DNA of 53,209 nucleotides from Nocardia takedensis NBRC 100417 (GCF_000308695.1 NZ_BAGG01000003.1:1-53209), one strand, 5' to 3'; counted from the stretch's first letter, positions 39,829 to 49,453 are shown. Notes: generated from the letters alone by a model not told the origin. Program-made: numbers and translations.

Positions 39829-40791
39829 TCAGCGCGCGACGGCCTCCGACGTCGACACCCCGTGACCCGTATCGGCCTCCGGGCGCTTCGGCGGAGCGGC
39901 CACCAGCGTCAACAGCGTCGCCTCCGGGCGGCAGCAGAACCGGTACGGTGCCCACGGCGAGGTGCCGAGTCCGGCCGACACGTGCAACCGGGTGTGCTCG
40001 CCCCACCGGGACGGGCCCTTCACCCGTGACTTGTCGATCCCGCAATTGGTCACCAGCGCACCGTAACCCGGCACCACCAGTTGACCGCCGTGTGTGTGTC
40101 CGGCCATCACCAAGTCGTAGCCGTCCTCGGCGAACCGATCCAGCACGCGCGGCTCCGGCGAATGCGTCAGGCCGATCCGCAACTCCGCCAACGGGTTCGG
40201 CGCGCCCGCGATCGTGTCGTAGCGATCGCGCTGCAAATGCGGATCGTCCACGCCCGCCGTCGCGATCCTGATCCCGGCCACTTCCAGATCCCGACGCACA
40301 TGCGTCAGGTCCAGCCAGCCGCGCTCGGTGAACGCCGCCCGCAGATCCTTCCACGGCAGCGGCGCGCCGTACACGCGGCGGTGATCCTTCTTGAAGTACT
40401 TCGCCGGGTTCTTCGGCACCGGCGCGAAATAGTCGTTGGAGCCGAACACGAACAGGCCCGGCCGCGACAGCAACCCGCCCAGCGCCTGCACCACGGCGGG
40501 CACCGACTTCATGTGCGAGAGGTTGTCGCCGGTGTTGACCACCAGATCCGGTTCCAGCCGATCCAACTCGCGCAACCACTGCTGCTTCAACTTCTGCCCC
40601 GGCATCATGTGCAGGTCGCTGATGTGCAGCACACGGAGATTCGCCGAACCGGGACGCAGGACCGGCATCGTCGCCTCACGCAGCACGAACGCGTTCCGTT
40701 CGATCAACGAGGCGTAGCCGACTCCGGCCACCGCGGCTCCGGCGGCTCCCAGCGCGGTACGGCGGACGACGGCGGTCGAGATTACGGGCAT
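39829..40791 (-). CDS. Metallophosphoesterase (calcineurin-like)
   Basis: 320 aa. Signal-anchor or Tat-like N-terminus (VVRRTALGAAGAAVAGVGYASL), then metal-site motifs HISDLH (Asp59, His61), NTGDN (Asp89), GSND (Asn119 replacing the usual GNHD) and GHTHGG. Likely a membrane-attached phosphodiesterase; in M. tuberculosis the like-placed gene near ponA2 is Rv3683. Start at ATG 40791; a longer frame upstream runs through the promoter. Divergent from yqeY-like gene. Confidence 0.88.
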   Translation of the reverse strand: MPVISTAVVRRTALGAAGAAVAGVGYASLIERNAFVLREATMPVLRPGSANLRVLHISDLHMMPGQKLKQQWLRELDRLEPDLVVNTGDNLSHMKSVPAVVQALGGLLSRPGLFVFGSNDYFAPVPKNPAKYFKKDHRRVYGAPLPWKDLRAAFTERGWLDLTHVRRDLEVAGIRIATAGVDDPHLQRDRYDTIAGAPNPLAELRIGLTHSPEPRVLDRFAEDGYDLVMAGHTHGGQLVVPGYGALVTNCGIDKSRVKGPSRWGEHTRLHVSAGLGTSPWAPYRFCCRPEATLLTLVAAPPKRPEADTGHGVSTSEAVAR

Positions 40792-40982
40792 TTGCCCAGC
40801 ATAGGTGAGATACCAGATCCGGGGGGTGTTGGATTGTGGATGGATACGTGTGGGGTGCCCGGACATTGGCGGGGCTGCGGGGGCGGGTGAGGTGACGTAC
40901 GGGTGGCGCGTCGCGCGCTCGGCGCGAGTGACCAGCGACAAATGTGTGGGATGTCCGACAGCGGATTGGCTACGGTTTCCCT

Positions 40983-41447
40983 ATGTCGGAACTCAAAGCG
41001 AAGTTGCGGACGGATATGACCGCCGCGATGAAGAGCAAGGACACCTTGCGGCTCGCGACCTTGCGGATGCTGCTGGCCGCGATCCAGACCGCGGAGGTCG
41101 CGGGCACGCAGGCGCGTGAACTCTCCGACGCCGAGGTGGTCTCCGTATTGCAGAAGGAGGCCAAGAAGCGCAGCGAGTCGGCGGAGGTCTACACGCAGGC
41201 GGGGCGCGGGGAACTGGCGGCCAACGAGCACGCCGAGGCGCGCATCATCGACGAGTACCTGCCGACCCAGTTGACCGACGCCGAGGTGGCCGATGTGGCC
41301 GACACCGCCATCGCGCAGGTCGCCGAGGAGATCGGCGAGCGGCCGGGGATGCGGCAGATGGGTCAGGTGATGAAGATCGCCACCGGGCTCGCCGAGGGCA
41401 AGGCCGACGGGTCGCGGTTGTCCGCGGCGGTCAAGGCCCGGCTCTGA
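40983..41447 (+). CDS. GatB/YqeY domain protein
   Basis: 154 aa, all-helical, full length. LRTDMTAAMKSKDTLRLATLRMLLAAIQ at the N-terminus is the family signature, with ARIIDEYLPTQLTDAEV in the middle. The domain is the tRNA-binding tail of GatB as a stand-alone protein; its role is unclear. A leaderless start is possible, as no clear ribosome site precedes ATG 40983. Confidence 0.9.
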   Translation: MSELKAKLRTDMTAAMKSKDTLRLATLRMLLAAIQTAEVAGTQARELSDAEVVSVLQKEAKKRSESAEVYTQAGRGELAANEHAEARIIDEYLPTQLTDAEVADVADTAIAQVAEEIGERPGMRQMGQVMKIATGLAEGKADGSRLSAAVKARL

Positions 41448-41465
41448 GAAGGTCCGGGAAACGAG

Positions 41466-41503
41466 AGAACCGCCGATCCGGATTCAACCGGGTCGGCGGT
41501 TCT
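41466..41503 (+). terminator. Terminator between yqeY-like gene and ponA2
   Basis: AGAACCGCCGA...TCGGCGGTTCT: 11-bp perfect stem, extended by CCGG/CCGG, then TTCGTTC. Convergent genes share it. Confidence 0.85.
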
Positions 41504-41515
41504 TCGTTCAGGGGG

Positions 41516-43873
41516 CTAGCGCGGCCACCAGGGCGGTAGCGGCAAGCCCGGCGGGAGCGCGGGCGCGGGCGGCAGTCCGGGCGCCGGAGCCGCCGGGGTG
41601 GGCGCGGCGCGCTGGGTGCCGTCGCTGATGTAGATCGTCACCACCGAACCCGGGATGGCCGAACCGTTCGGCGCGGAACTCATCACATTGCCCTTGGGCA
41701 GCGGTCCGGTGCCGTTGACGGCCTGCACCTGGAATCCGGCGGCGACCAGGGCCGTGGTGGCCTCGCCCTGACCCATGCCGGTCACGTCGGGAACCTGGGC
41801 CTGGTTGGAGCCGCGCACGTACTTGTCGTCCAGCGGGGGCAGGACCGGCGGCGGATACTTCTCGACCACCGGTTTGATCGCGTTGAACCAGGTGCGGGCG
41901 GGTTCGTTGCCGCCGAACAGGTCACCGCTGCCGCAACTGCGCAGCGGGAACGAGCAGATCTCGCCCGGGGTGGGGCTGTCGCCGTAGACGTAGGCGGCGC
42001 CCGCCAGCGAGTTGGTGAACCCGAGGAAGGCCGAGGAGCGGTGGCTCTCGGTGGTGCCGGTCTTGCCGGCCAGCGGCCAGTTCCATCCGGTCGCCTTGGC
42101 GGCGCCCGCGGCGGTGCCGGAGGTGTCGTCCTTGCTCATCGCGTTGGCGAGGGTGTTGGCCAGACCGGGTTCGACGACCTGCTCGCACGCCTGCTGGGTG
42201 AGCGGCACCGCCTTGCCGTACCGGTCGATGACTTCCTTGACCGGCGTCGGCGGGCACCAGCGCCCGCCGGAGGCGAGGGTGGCGGCGACGTTCGACAGTT
42301 CGAGCGGGTTGATCGCGACCGGGCCGAGGGTGAACGAACCGAGGTTCTGTTCCTTGATCATGTCGGCGAGGCTCTGGTTGCCGTGGCCGGAGGTGCCCGC
42401 CTCGGTGTAGGAGCGCATGCCCAGGCGGACCGCCATGTCGACGGTCGGGGTGACGCCGACGGCCTGGATGAGTTTGACGAACGCGGTGTTCGGCGAGGTG
42501 GCCAGCGCCTCGGTCACCGACATCGGCGACTTGTACTTGCCCGCGTTCTCCACGCAGTAGGTGGCGGGCGGGCAGCCGCGCGCGCCGCCGTTGCCGAGGC
42601 CCTTGGCGTCGAAGCGGCCGGGCACGTCGAGTTCGGCGTTGATGCCCATGCCCTTCTCCATCGCGGCGGCGGTGGTGAAGACCTTGAAGATCGAGCCCGC
42701 GCCGTCGCCGACCATCGAGTACGGCTGCGGCTGGACCGTCTCGTTGACCTCGCGGTTGAGGCCGTAGTTGCGGCTGCTGGCCATCGCGACCAGCGGATGC
42801 GAGTCGGCGCCCGGCGCGATGATCGACATCACCTGGGCGATGTCGTCGAGGTTCGGGTTCGCGGCCTCCGACAGCGAGCGCTTCACCGAATCCTGCACGG
42901 CCGGGTCGAGGGTGGTCTTGATCAGGTAGCCGCCCTTGTCGATCTGTTCGCGGCTGATCCCGGCGTTGGCGAGGTACTGCAACGCGTAGTCACAGAAGAA
43001 GCCGCGGTCGTTGGCGGCGATGCAGCCGCGCGGCAGACCCTTGGGCTCGGGCAGCACGCCCAGCGGCTCGGCCTTGGCCCTGCGGAACTCCTCGGCGCGC
43101 GCGGGGATGTTCTGGATCATCGTGTCGAGCACGGTGTTGCGGCGGGCCAGCACGCCGTCGACGTTGGTGTAGGGGTTCAGCTTGGAGCTGGACTGCACCA
43201 TGCCCGCCAGCATCGCCGACTGCGGGACGTTGAGGTCGGCGGCGTCGACGCCGAAGTAGGTCTGCGCGGCGTCCTGAATGCCGTAGGAGGAGTTGCCGAA
43301 GGGCACCAGGTTCAGATACCTGGTGAGGATCTCCTCTTTGGTGAGTTCGCGGTCCAGGGTGAGCGCCATCCTGATCTCGCGGATCTTGCGGGCCGGTGTG
43401 GTCTCGATGGCGGCGCGGCGCTCGGCGTCGGTCTTGGCGACGACGAGCAGTTGGAAGTTCTTGACGTACTGCTGGTCCAGGGTGGACGCGCCCTGCTGCA
43501 CCTCACCACTGGTGGTGTTGGTGAGGAACGCGCGCATCGTGCCCTGCCAGTCCACGCCCTCGTGCTCGGCGAAGCGCTTGTCCTCGATGGAGACGATCGC
43601 GAGCTTCATGTTGTTGGAGATCTTGTCGCTCGGCACTTCGAACCGGCGTTGTTCGTACAGCCAGGCGATCGGCGCACCGGTGGCGTCGACCATGGTCGAC
43701 ACCGCGGGCACCGTGCCCTCGACCAGTTCCGCGGAGACGTTGTCCACGGCGTCGGCCGCACGGTTGGACACGAACCCGAAACCACCTGCGAGCGGAAACA
43801 ACAGACCGGCGACGAGCACCGAGGCCAACACGCAGCTGCCTGCCAGCTTCGCGAGCGTATGTGTGATCGGCAC
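41516..43873 (-). CDS. ponA2: Class A penicillin-binding protein PonA2 with PASTA domain
   Basis: 785 aa bifunctional peptidoglycan synthase. N-terminal membrane helix (about 5-30), glycosyltransferase 51 domain with catalytic Glu97 in SIEDKRF, transpeptidase domain with Ser394-I-F-Lys397, SPN (460-462) and KTG (604-606), then one PASTA domain (about 680-745) and a Pro-rich tail. Builds and crosslinks the wall, and in mycobacteria it is needed under acid and oxygen stress. Start GTG 43873; upstream reading to 44062 is Arg-rich and unlike the family. Divergent from whiB4, as in mycobacteria. Confidence 0.95.
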   Translation of the reverse strand: MPITHTLAKLAGSCVLASVLVAGLLFPLAGGFGFVSNRAADAVDNVSAELVEGTVPAVSTMVDATGAPIAWLYEQRRFEVPSDKISNNMKLAIVSIEDKRFAEHEGVDWQGTMRAFLTNTTSGEVQQGASTLDQQYVKNFQLLVVAKTDAERRAAIETTPARKIREIRMALTLDRELTKEEILTRYLNLVPFGNSSYGIQDAAQTYFGVDAADLNVPQSAMLAGMVQSSSKLNPYTNVDGVLARRNTVLDTMIQNIPARAEEFRRAKAEPLGVLPEPKGLPRGCIAANDRGFFCDYALQYLANAGISREQIDKGGYLIKTTLDPAVQDSVKRSLSEAANPNLDDIAQVMSIIAPGADSHPLVAMASSRNYGLNREVNETVQPQPYSMVGDGAGSIFKVFTTAAAMEKGMGINAELDVPGRFDAKGLGNGGARGCPPATYCVENAGKYKSPMSVTEALATSPNTAFVKLIQAVGVTPTVDMAVRLGMRSYTEAGTSGHGNQSLADMIKEQNLGSFTLGPVAINPLELSNVAATLASGGRWCPPTPVKEVIDRYGKAVPLTQQACEQVVEPGLANTLANAMSKDDTSGTAAGAAKATGWNWPLAGKTGTTESHRSSAFLGFTNSLAGAAYVYGDSPTPGEICSFPLRSCGSGDLFGGNEPARTWFNAIKPVVEKYPPPVLPPLDDKYVRGSNQAQVPDVTGMGQGEATTALVAAGFQVQAVNGTGPLPKGNVMSSAPNGSAIPGSVVTIYISDGTQRAAPTPAAPAPGLPPAPALPPGLPLPPWWPR

Positions 43874-43986
43874 GGTTCTCAGAGTAGTGGGTGCCCTGGT
43901 TCCTGTTCGCACGAGTGTTTGCCGACGGTGGTGAGCGATCCGGGCATAGCGGCGGCGTATGGGCGTGTCGCGCGAATGAATGTGGC

Positions 43987-43998
43987 GTGTCGCGACAC
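43987..43998. promoter_or_regulatory. Palindrome and repeated GTGTCGCG upstream of ponA2
   Basis: GTGTCGCGACAC is a perfect 12-bp palindrome 114 bp before ponA2, and GTGTCGCG also occurs at 43965. The gap 43874-44246 between ponA2 and whiB4 holds no gene. Confidence 0.4.
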
Positions 43999-44119
43999 AG
44001 GGCGCGGCATGTCGTGGCGACCGCCCGGTTCTCCGAGGATGTCGCAGGGACGGACGTACCAATAAATCTCGAGACGGTCTTGCGCAGAGCCCATACCTTT
44101 ACCTAGATTGAGAACCCAG

Positions 44120-44135
44120 TGTGATAGAGCTAACA
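44120..44135. promoter_or_regulatory. Crp-like binding site between ponA2 and whiB4
   Basis: TGTGATAGAGCTAACA fits the Crp pattern TGTGA-N6-TCACA with one mismatch, 111 bp before the whiB4 start. The crp gene lies 4.6 kb away in this window. Confidence 0.5.
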
Positions 44136-44246
44136 CTCAAAGTGGAATGTGGTGCAGAGCGCAGCGGGGTTCGGGTTGCTGCGATTCTGTTACGCGATTC
44201 TGGAGCGCCGTTGACCCGGTGTTCGGACTGCAAAGGGGCACACCAA

Positions 44247-44570
44247 ATGCATACGACAACCCCCATCGCTCGATTGGACGTAGAGCAGGCAGAAGCGCGA
44301 ATCGCCTGGGTAGCCCAGGCCCGATGCAAGGAAGTGGATCCCGATCAGCTGTTCGTCCGCGGCGCGGCCCAGCGCAAGGCGGCGACGATTTGCAGGCACT
44401 GCCCGGTGCTCATGCAGTGCGGCGCCGACGCCCTCGACAACCGCGTCGAGTTCGGCGTGTGGGGCGGCATGACCGAGAGACAGCGTCGTGCCCTGCTCAA
44501 ACAGCATCCCGAGGTCACCTCGTGGGCCGACTTCTTCCAGGCGCAGCGCCAGCACCAGATCGCGATGTGA
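44247..44570 (+). CDS. whiB4: WhiB family iron-sulfur regulator WhiB4
   Basis: 107 aa. Four cluster-binding cysteines Cys27, Cys49, Cys52 and Cys58 (C-x21-C-x2-C-x5-C) and the GVWGG turn at 70-74, then a basic C-terminus for DNA contact. WhiB4 senses oxygen and redox stress through its 4Fe-4S cluster. Start at ATG 44247, with AAGGGG ahead; the longer frame from 44121 overlaps the promoter. Paralogue choice rests on position opposite ponA2, as in M. tuberculosis. Confidence 0.9.
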   Translation: MHTTTPIARLDVEQAEARIAWVAQARCKEVDPDQLFVRGAAQRKAATICRHCPVLMQCGADALDNRVEFGVWGGMTERQRRALLKQHPEVTSWADFFQAQRQHQIAM

Positions 44571-44586
44571 GTCGTCGTAGACCTTG

Positions 44587-44610
44587 CCGAGCCCGCCGAC
44601 GCGGGCTCGG
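44587..44610 (+). terminator. Terminator after whiB4
   Basis: CCGAGCCCGC CGAC GCGGGCTCGG, perfect 10-bp stem, then TGTCGTTT; 16 bp after the stop. Confidence 0.75.
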
Positions 44611-44794
44611 TGTCGTTTGAAGCGGCGATAGCCAAAGCAACTGATCGGTAGCATTCCGGCCACGCGACGGTCTCGACTCGACCCGGTCCCGTTCAGCGGA
44701 TTCCGGACACGTCCGGGCACTCCGGTTCGGATCACCGGACGCACTCGGTCGGCTGCCGTCAGGCCCGTTCGACGCTCGCCGCACGCCGGATTCG

Positions 44795-44863
44795 GCGGAC
44801 GGCATCAGGCCGGTTCAGCGGACGACATCAGGCCGGTTCGGCGGACGACATCAGGCCGGTTCG
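44795..44863. repeat. 23-bp tandem repeat, three copies, over the end of the second ArsA-like gene
   Basis: Copies at 44795, 44818 and 44841, unit GCGGACGACATCAGGCCGGTTCG with 2 differences in the first copy. The gene's stop codon is in the third copy, so copies one and two repeat the last codons plus stop (TGATG then SSAEPA, stop). Looks like recent slippage at the gene end. Confidence 0.9.
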
Positions 44864-45987
44864 GCCGCGGCGGCACCGGTCAGTTGATCGCCCACCGCCC
44901 GCAGCGCCGCCAGATCCGACACCTCGAACGGCAACGCCGTCACGGTGGCGATCCGGACCCGGGGATGCGCGCCGGTGAAACGGTGCAGCAGGTGCTGTTC
45001 GCGCTTGGCGGTACCGATGCGCTGGGCGTGGATGCGCAGCGCCGCCGCCGTCACCGGATCGGTCTCGGCGATCTGCTCGGCCGCGGACAGGGCCCGCTCG
45101 CCCGACAGCACGCTCAGCGCGGGGTGGGTGCGGTTGAGCACCAGTCCGGCCAGCGGCATGTTCTCGGTGGAGAGGCGGTCGACGAAGAACGACGCCTCGC
45201 GCAGCGCGTCCGGTTCGGGCGCGGCGATCACCAGGAAATGGGTGCCGGGCTTGGACAGCATCGCGAAAGTGCGTTCCGCGCGGTCCTGGAAGCCGCCGAA
45301 CAGCGATTCCAGCGACTGGAGGAACGTCGAGGCGTCCTTGAGCAACTGCCCGCCCACGATCGTGGACACCCCGCGCATGGCCAGGCTCATCGCGCCGGTG
45401 ACGAAACGGCCCACCCCGCGGCCGGGCGCCATGATCAGGCGGATCATCTTGCCGTTGAGGAAGGTGCCCAGCCGTTTGGGCGCGTCCAGGAAGTCCAGCG
45501 CGTTGCGCGAGGGCGGGGTGTCGACCACGACCAGGTCCCAGTCGCCGCGGCCCACCAGTTGCCCCAGCTTCTCCATCGCCATGTACTCCTGCGTCCCGCC
45601 GAAGGAGGAGGCGACCGTCTGGTAGATCGGGTTGGCGAAGATCTGCTCGGCCTTGTCCCCGCTGGTGTGCTCGAGCACCATCTCGTCGAAGGTGCGGCGC
45701 ATGTTCAGCATCATCGCGTGCAGTTCGCCGGGGACCTCGGGACCGAGTTCGACCCGCTGCGGGCTGTTGTCCAGATCGGCGACCCCGAGCGACTGGGCGA
45801 GCCTGCGCGCCGGGTCGATGGTGAGCACCACGACCTTGCGTCCGCGTTCGGCCGCCCGCAGCGCGATCGCCGCCGCGGTGGTGGTCTTGCCGACGCCGCC
45901 GGAACCGCAGCACACCACCACGCGGGCGGTGCGGTCGTCGATGATGCGCGCGATGTCGAGTTCGGCCGCGCCTGCGGGGAGGGTCAT
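44851..45987 (-). CDS. ArsA-like ATPase (second of the pair; Rv3680-type)
   Basis: 378 aa. P-loop [15 protein letters not shown] with Lys34, a switch region ([21 protein letters not shown]) and C-terminal helices. Member of the GET3/ArsA anion-pump ATPase class. The mycobacterial pair Rv3679/Rv3680 forms a complex linked to glycerol and glutamate handling rather than arsenite. ATG 45987 shares one base with the stop of the first ATPase (TGATG). Ends inside a 23-bp tandem repeat. Confidence 0.9.
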   Translation of the reverse strand: MTLPAGAAELDIARIIDDRTARVVVCCGSGGVGKTTTAAAIALRAAERGRKVVVLTIDPARRLAQSLGVADLDNSPQRVELGPEVPGELHAMMLNMRRTFDEMVLEHTSGDKAEQIFANPIYQTVASSFGGTQEYMAMEKLGQLVGRGDWDLVVVDTPPSRNALDFLDAPKRLGTFLNGKMIRLIMAPGRGVGRFVTGAMSLAMRGVSTIVGGQLLKDASTFLQSLESLFGGFQDRAERTFAMLSKPGTHFLVIAAPEPDALREASFFVDRLSTENMPLAGLVLNRTHPALSVLSGERALSAAEQIAETDPVTAAALRIHAQRIGTAKREQHLLHRFTGAHPRVRIATVTALPFEVSDLAALRAVGDQLTGAAAAEPA

Positions 45988-47030
45988 CAGCGGACTCCCT
46001 GTGTGCTGAGAACTTCGGCCAACTCGTACAGTCCGCCCAGGTCGATACCGTCGGGCAGGGCGGGCAGGTACAGCTGGGGCACATCGACGCGGCGCAGTTC
46101 CTCGGCGCTGGCGTCCTGGGCGCGCAGGATGGCCGCGTGTTCGACGGTCTCGGTCACCAACCCGTCGAAGTCGGCGTCGGACAATTCGATTCCGGCGGCG
46201 GCAAGGCCGGTGCGCAGCGCGTCGCGGTCGAGGTCGCCCTCGGCGGCGCTGCCGCGGACGTCGGTGGGCAGGAAACCCTCGCTCGCGCGATTCACGATCA
46301 CGGTGCCGATCCGCAGGTCGTTGGCGGTGAGTTCGGCGACGGCGTCGGCGGTTTCCTGCACGGGTAGCGCCTCGAGCAGGGTGACCAGGTGGATGAGGGT
46401 CTGGTCGGAGTGCAGCAGTTTGGCGACGCCGTCGGCCTGGCCCGCGATCGGGCCGCCCTTGGCGATCTCGCCCATGGCCTGGGTGACGTCGAGGAAGCCC
46501 GCGATGCGCCCGGTCGGCGGGGCGTCGACCACGACTTCGTCGTAGATCCGCGCGCCTGCCTTGTCGGTGCGGACCACGCACTCCTTGATCTTTCCGGTCA
46601 CGATGACATCGCGCAGACCGGGGGCGATGGTGGTGACGAATTCGATCGCGCCCATCCGGCGCATGGCCCGGCCCGCGAAGCCCAGGTTGTAGAACATGTC
46701 CAGGTATTCCAGGAACGCGTGCTCGATGTCGAGTGCCAGCGCGACCACTTCGCCGCCGCCGTCGGCGGTGGCGATGCGGGTCTCGGTGGGCGGCAGCGGC
46801 GGCAGGTCGAACAGTTGGGCGATCGACTGCCTGCTCTCGACCTCGACCAACAGCACGCGGCGTCCGCCCGCGGCCAACGCCAGGGCCAGTGCCGCGGCGA
46901 CCGTGGACTTGCCCGTCCCGCCTTTACCCGACACGAAATGCAGGCGAGCCTGTTCGGCGCGCTCGGGCCAGCCCGTCTCCGGCCCCGGCTCCGGCTCCGC
47001 CGAAATGGGCACTGCTGTTGGTACTCCCAC
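45987..47030 (-). CDS. ArsA-like ATPase (first of the pair; Rv3679-type)
   Basis: 347 aa. Deviant Walker [15 protein letters not shown] (Lys36 signature and Lys41), [14 protein letters not shown] and [20 protein letters not shown] switch segments. Partner of the next gene, likely heteromer. GTG 47030; on the minus strand TATAGG lies 9 nt before it, so a nearly leaderless message is possible. Divergent from the DUF4177/RidA genes. Confidence 0.9.
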   Translation of the reverse strand: MGVPTAVPISAEPEPGPETGWPERAEQARLHFVSGKGGTGKSTVAAALALALAAGGRRVLLVEVESRQSIAQLFDLPPLPPTETRIATADGGGEVVALALDIEHAFLEYLDMFYNLGFAGRAMRRMGAIEFVTTIAPGLRDVIVTGKIKECVVRTDKAGARIYDEVVVDAPPTGRIAGFLDVTQAMGEIAKGGPIAGQADGVAKLLHSDQTLIHLVTLLEALPVQETADAVAELTANDLRIGTVIVNRASEGFLPTDVRGSAAEGDLDRDALRTGLAAAGIELSDADFDGLVTETVEHAAILRAQDASAEELRRVDVPQLYLPALPDGIDLGGLYELAEVLSTQGVR

Positions 47031-47156
47031 GGTCGCGAGCCTATAGCGCGTTCGGACTCGCCGTCCGAGGGATACGGTCAGCCGTCGTATTTCGGGGATT
47101 CGGGTATCGGACAGCACCCGCGAAACGTCGATGTCGCAGGCACTACTCTCACGGGT

Positions 47157-47321
47157 ATGAGTGATGTGACCCTGTGGGAGTACGCGACCGTGCCGCTGCT
47201 GACGCACGCGACCAAGCAGATCCTCGACCAGTGGGGAGCCGACGGCTGGGAACTGGTGACGGTGCTGCCCGGCCCGACCGGCGAACAGCATGTCGCCTAC
47301 CTGAAGCGTCCGAGGCAGTAA
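47157..47321 (+). CDS. DUF4177 domain protein (Rv3678A-type)
   Basis: 54 aa: begins MSDVTLWEYATVPLL and has ILDQWGADGWELVTVLPG, the DUF4177 signature. Full length for the family, function unknown. Ends 2 nt before the RidA gene start, so cotranscribed. In mycobacteria a like small gene sits at the same place. Confidence 0.85.
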   Translation: MSDVTLWEYATVPLLTHATKQILDQWGADGWELVTVLPGPTGEQHVAYLKRPRQ

Positions 47322-47323
47322 CC

Positions 47324-47797
47324 GTGCCCGTCGACGCCGCGACCCCGTGGCGGGAGAACCTGGCCGCGCTCGGGTTGGACCTGCCGCCGGTGGCCGCTCC
47401 GGTGGCCGCCTACATCCCGGCGATTCGCACCGGGTCGCTGGTCTACACCTCGGGCCAGATCCCGATCGTGGACGGCGCGTTGCCCTTCGTCGGGAAGGCG
47501 GGGGAGGAGATCAGCCTGGAGCAGGCCACAGAGGCCGCGCGGATCTGCGCGCTCAACGCCTTGGCGGCCGTGCACGACCTGGTCGGACTCGATGAAGTCG
47601 TGCGCATCGTCAAGGTCGTCGGATTCGTCGCCTCGGCACCGGGTTTCACGGATCAGCCGCTGGTGGTCAACGGCGCTTCGAACCTGTTCGGCGAGGTCTT
47701 CGGTCCGGCGGGCGTGCACGCGCGCTCGGCGGTCGGCGTCTCCGAACTGCCCAAGAACGTCCCCGTCGAAGTCGAACTCATCGCCGAGGTGCGCTAG
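47324..47797 (+). CDS. RidA family protein (YjgF/Rv3678c-type)
   Basis: 157 aa. Contains TSGQIPIVDG and VVRIVKVVGFVAS and ends in a region matching LPKNVPVEVE, typical of RidA-like enamine/imine deaminases; the canonical active-site Arg (usual RAAV/RSAV) is in HARSAVGV. Clears reactive enamines from PLP enzymes. GTG 47324 follows the DUF4177 stop by 2 nt. Confidence 0.88.
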   Translation: MPVDAATPWRENLAALGLDLPPVAAPVAAYIPAIRTGSLVYTSGQIPIVDGALPFVGKAGEEISLEQATEAARICALNALAAVHDLVGLDEVVRIVKVVGFVASAPGFTDQPLVVNGASNLFGEVFGPAGVHARSAVGVSELPKNVPVEVELIAEVR

Positions 47798-47839
47798 ACA
47801 CGGTGGTGGACAACGTTTCCCGACCGATTGGGTGATCCG

Positions 47840-48631
47840 ATGACGCTGACGCATCCCGCCTACGGACAGCTACGCCGGGTCACACCGACCGCGGCGGTCC
47901 TGCTGGCCGACAATCCGGGGCACATGACCTTGGACGGGACGAACACCTGGCTGCTGGCCGCGCCGGGGGCCTCCGAGTACGTGGTGGTCGATCCGGGGCC
48001 GGAGGACGCCGCGCACAGCGAGGCCATCGCGCGGGCCACCGGCGGTCGGGTGGCGCTGACTCTGATCACCCACCGTCATCCTGATCACACCGGCGGCATC
48101 GACCGTCTGGTGGAGCTGACCGGTACACCGGTGCGCGCCGCGGAGTCGGCGCATCAGCGCGGGGCGGCGGACATGTTGTCCGACGGCGAGGTGGTGCAGG
48201 CCGCCGGTCTGTCGATCCGGGTGCTGGCGACTCCCGGGCACACGGGGGATTCGCTGAGTTTCGTCCTGGACGACGCCGTGCTGACGGGGGACACCATCCT
48301 CGGCAGCGGCACCACCGTGCTCGACACCACCGACGGCACCCTGGCCGACTACCTCGCCTCCTTGGACGCCTTGATCGAGGCGGGCGCGGGCAAGGCGCTG
48401 CTGCCCGCGCACGGCCCCGATCATCCCGATCTGGAACCGGTGGCCCGCTACTACGTCGCACACCGGCGGCAACGCCTCGAGCAGGTGCGCGCGGCCGTGG
48501 CGGAACTCGGGCCGGACCCGGAGGCGATGGACGTCGTGCGGATCGTCTACGCCGACGTCGACCAGAGACTGTGGCTCGCGGCGCGCAGTTCGGTGCAGGC
48601 CCAACTGGACTATCTGCGCACCCACGGCTGA
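47840..48631 (+). CDS. Metallo-beta-lactamase fold hydrolase (Rv3677c-type)
   Basis: 263 aa. Zinc motif THRHPDHTGG, then ATPGHTGDS, TGDTILG and PAHGPDH give the full set of metal ligands; C-terminal helical part resembles LACTB2-like hydrolases, which cut RNA or thioesters. ATG 47840 chosen; TTG 47828 is in frame. Third gene of the DUF4177-RidA-MBL set. Confidence 0.88.
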   Translation: MTLTHPAYGQLRRVTPTAAVLLADNPGHMTLDGTNTWLLAAPGASEYVVVDPGPEDAAHSEAIARATGGRVALTLITHRHPDHTGGIDRLVELTGTPVRAAESAHQRGAADMLSDGEVVQAAGLSIRVLATPGHTGDSLSFVLDDAVLTGDTILGSGTTVLDTTDGTLADYLASLDALIEAGAGKALLPAHGPDHPDLEPVARYYVAHRRQRLEQVRAAVAELGPDPEAMDVVRIVYADVDQRLWLAARSSVQAQLDYLRTHG

Positions 48632-48725
48632 CCGGTCGGCGCCGCGCGCCTCCGCTCGAGGTCGGTGTCCGGCACGCGCCGGCCGTGAGCAGCGAACGGA
48701 GGCGCGGCGGTCCCCCAGCGTGCGA

Positions 48726-48764
48726 GAACCCGCCCGATCAGTGGAGCGCTGCTCGGGCGGGTTC
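48726..48764. terminator. Terminator between MBL and crp
   Basis: GAACCCGCCCGA / TCGGGCGGGTTC, perfect 12-bp stem with a 15-nt loop, then GTCGATGTCT; convergent genes share it. A second stem, CGCGCCTCCG/CGGAGGCGCG, lies at 48647-48707. Confidence 0.8.
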
Positions 48765-48778
48765 GTCGATGTCTCGGT

Positions 48779-49453
48779 CTAGCGTGCGCGCCGGGCGAGC
48801 CGCTCGGAGTCGGAGATCAGCACGCTCTTGCCCTCGAGCCGGAGCCAGCCGCGGTGCGCGAAGTCGGCCAGCGCCTTATTGACGGTCTCGCGAGAGGCAC
48901 CGACGAGCTGGGCGATCTCTTCCTGGGTGAGGTCGTGGGTGACGCGCAGCGCGCCGGCTTCCTGGGTGCCGAAACGTTGGGCCAGTTGCAGCAGCGCCTT
49001 GGCGACCCGGCCGGGGACGTCGGTGAAGATGAGGTCGGCCAGGTTGTTGTTGGTCCGCCGTAAACGACGGGCCAAGACCCGCAGCAGCTGCTCGGCGATC
49101 TCGGGCCGCTGGTCGATCCAGGATTTGAGAGCGTCACGGTCCATGGTGACGGCGCGGACCTCGGTGACCGTGGTGGCGGTCGAGGTGCGCGGGCCCGGGT
49201 CGAAGATCGACAGCTCGCCGAACATGTCCGACGGACCCATGATGGTCAGCAGATTCTCCCGGCCGTCGGGGGAGCGGCGGCCGATCTTCACCTTGCCGGT
49301 GGTGATGATATAGAGCCGATCGCCCGGCTCGCCCTCGTTGAAGATGACGTGGCCGCGTGGGAAATCCACGGGTTGCAGTTGTTTGGCGAGTGCCGCGACC
49401 GCGGTGGGCTCAACGCCTTGGAAGATGCCTGCTCTGGCGAGGGCCTCGTCCAC
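48779..49453 (-). CDS. crp: cAMP receptor protein Crp
   Basis: 224 aa, the length of the mycobacterial Rv3676 protein. Cyclic-nucleotide domain ([30 protein letters not shown], Glu/Arg contacts for cAMP) and C-terminal HTH ([20 protein letters not shown]). Start at GTG 49453 with AAGGAG 7 nt ahead, giving [16 protein letters not shown]. Global regulator of carbon use and starvation. Convergent with the MBL gene. Confidence 0.95.
   Translation of the reverse strand: MDEALARAGIFQGVEPTAVAALAKQLQPVDFPRGHVIFNEGEPGDRLYIITTGKVKIGRRSPDGRENLLTIMGPSDMFGELSIFDPGPRTSTATTVTEVRAVTMDRDALKSWIDQRPEIAEQLLRVLARRLRRTNNNLADLIFTDVPGRVAKALLQLAQRFGTQEAGALRVTHDLTQEEIAQLVGASRETVNKALADFAHRGWLRLEGKSVLISDSERLARRAR

Noticed and set aside
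44795..44863. CRISPR or direct-repeat origin
   Set aside because: Units touch each other with no spacers, and they extend a coding end.
44828..46084. 418-codon frame overlapping the second ArsA-like gene
   Set aside because: Out of phase with the gene that has a P-loop; Arg/Gly-rich shadow.
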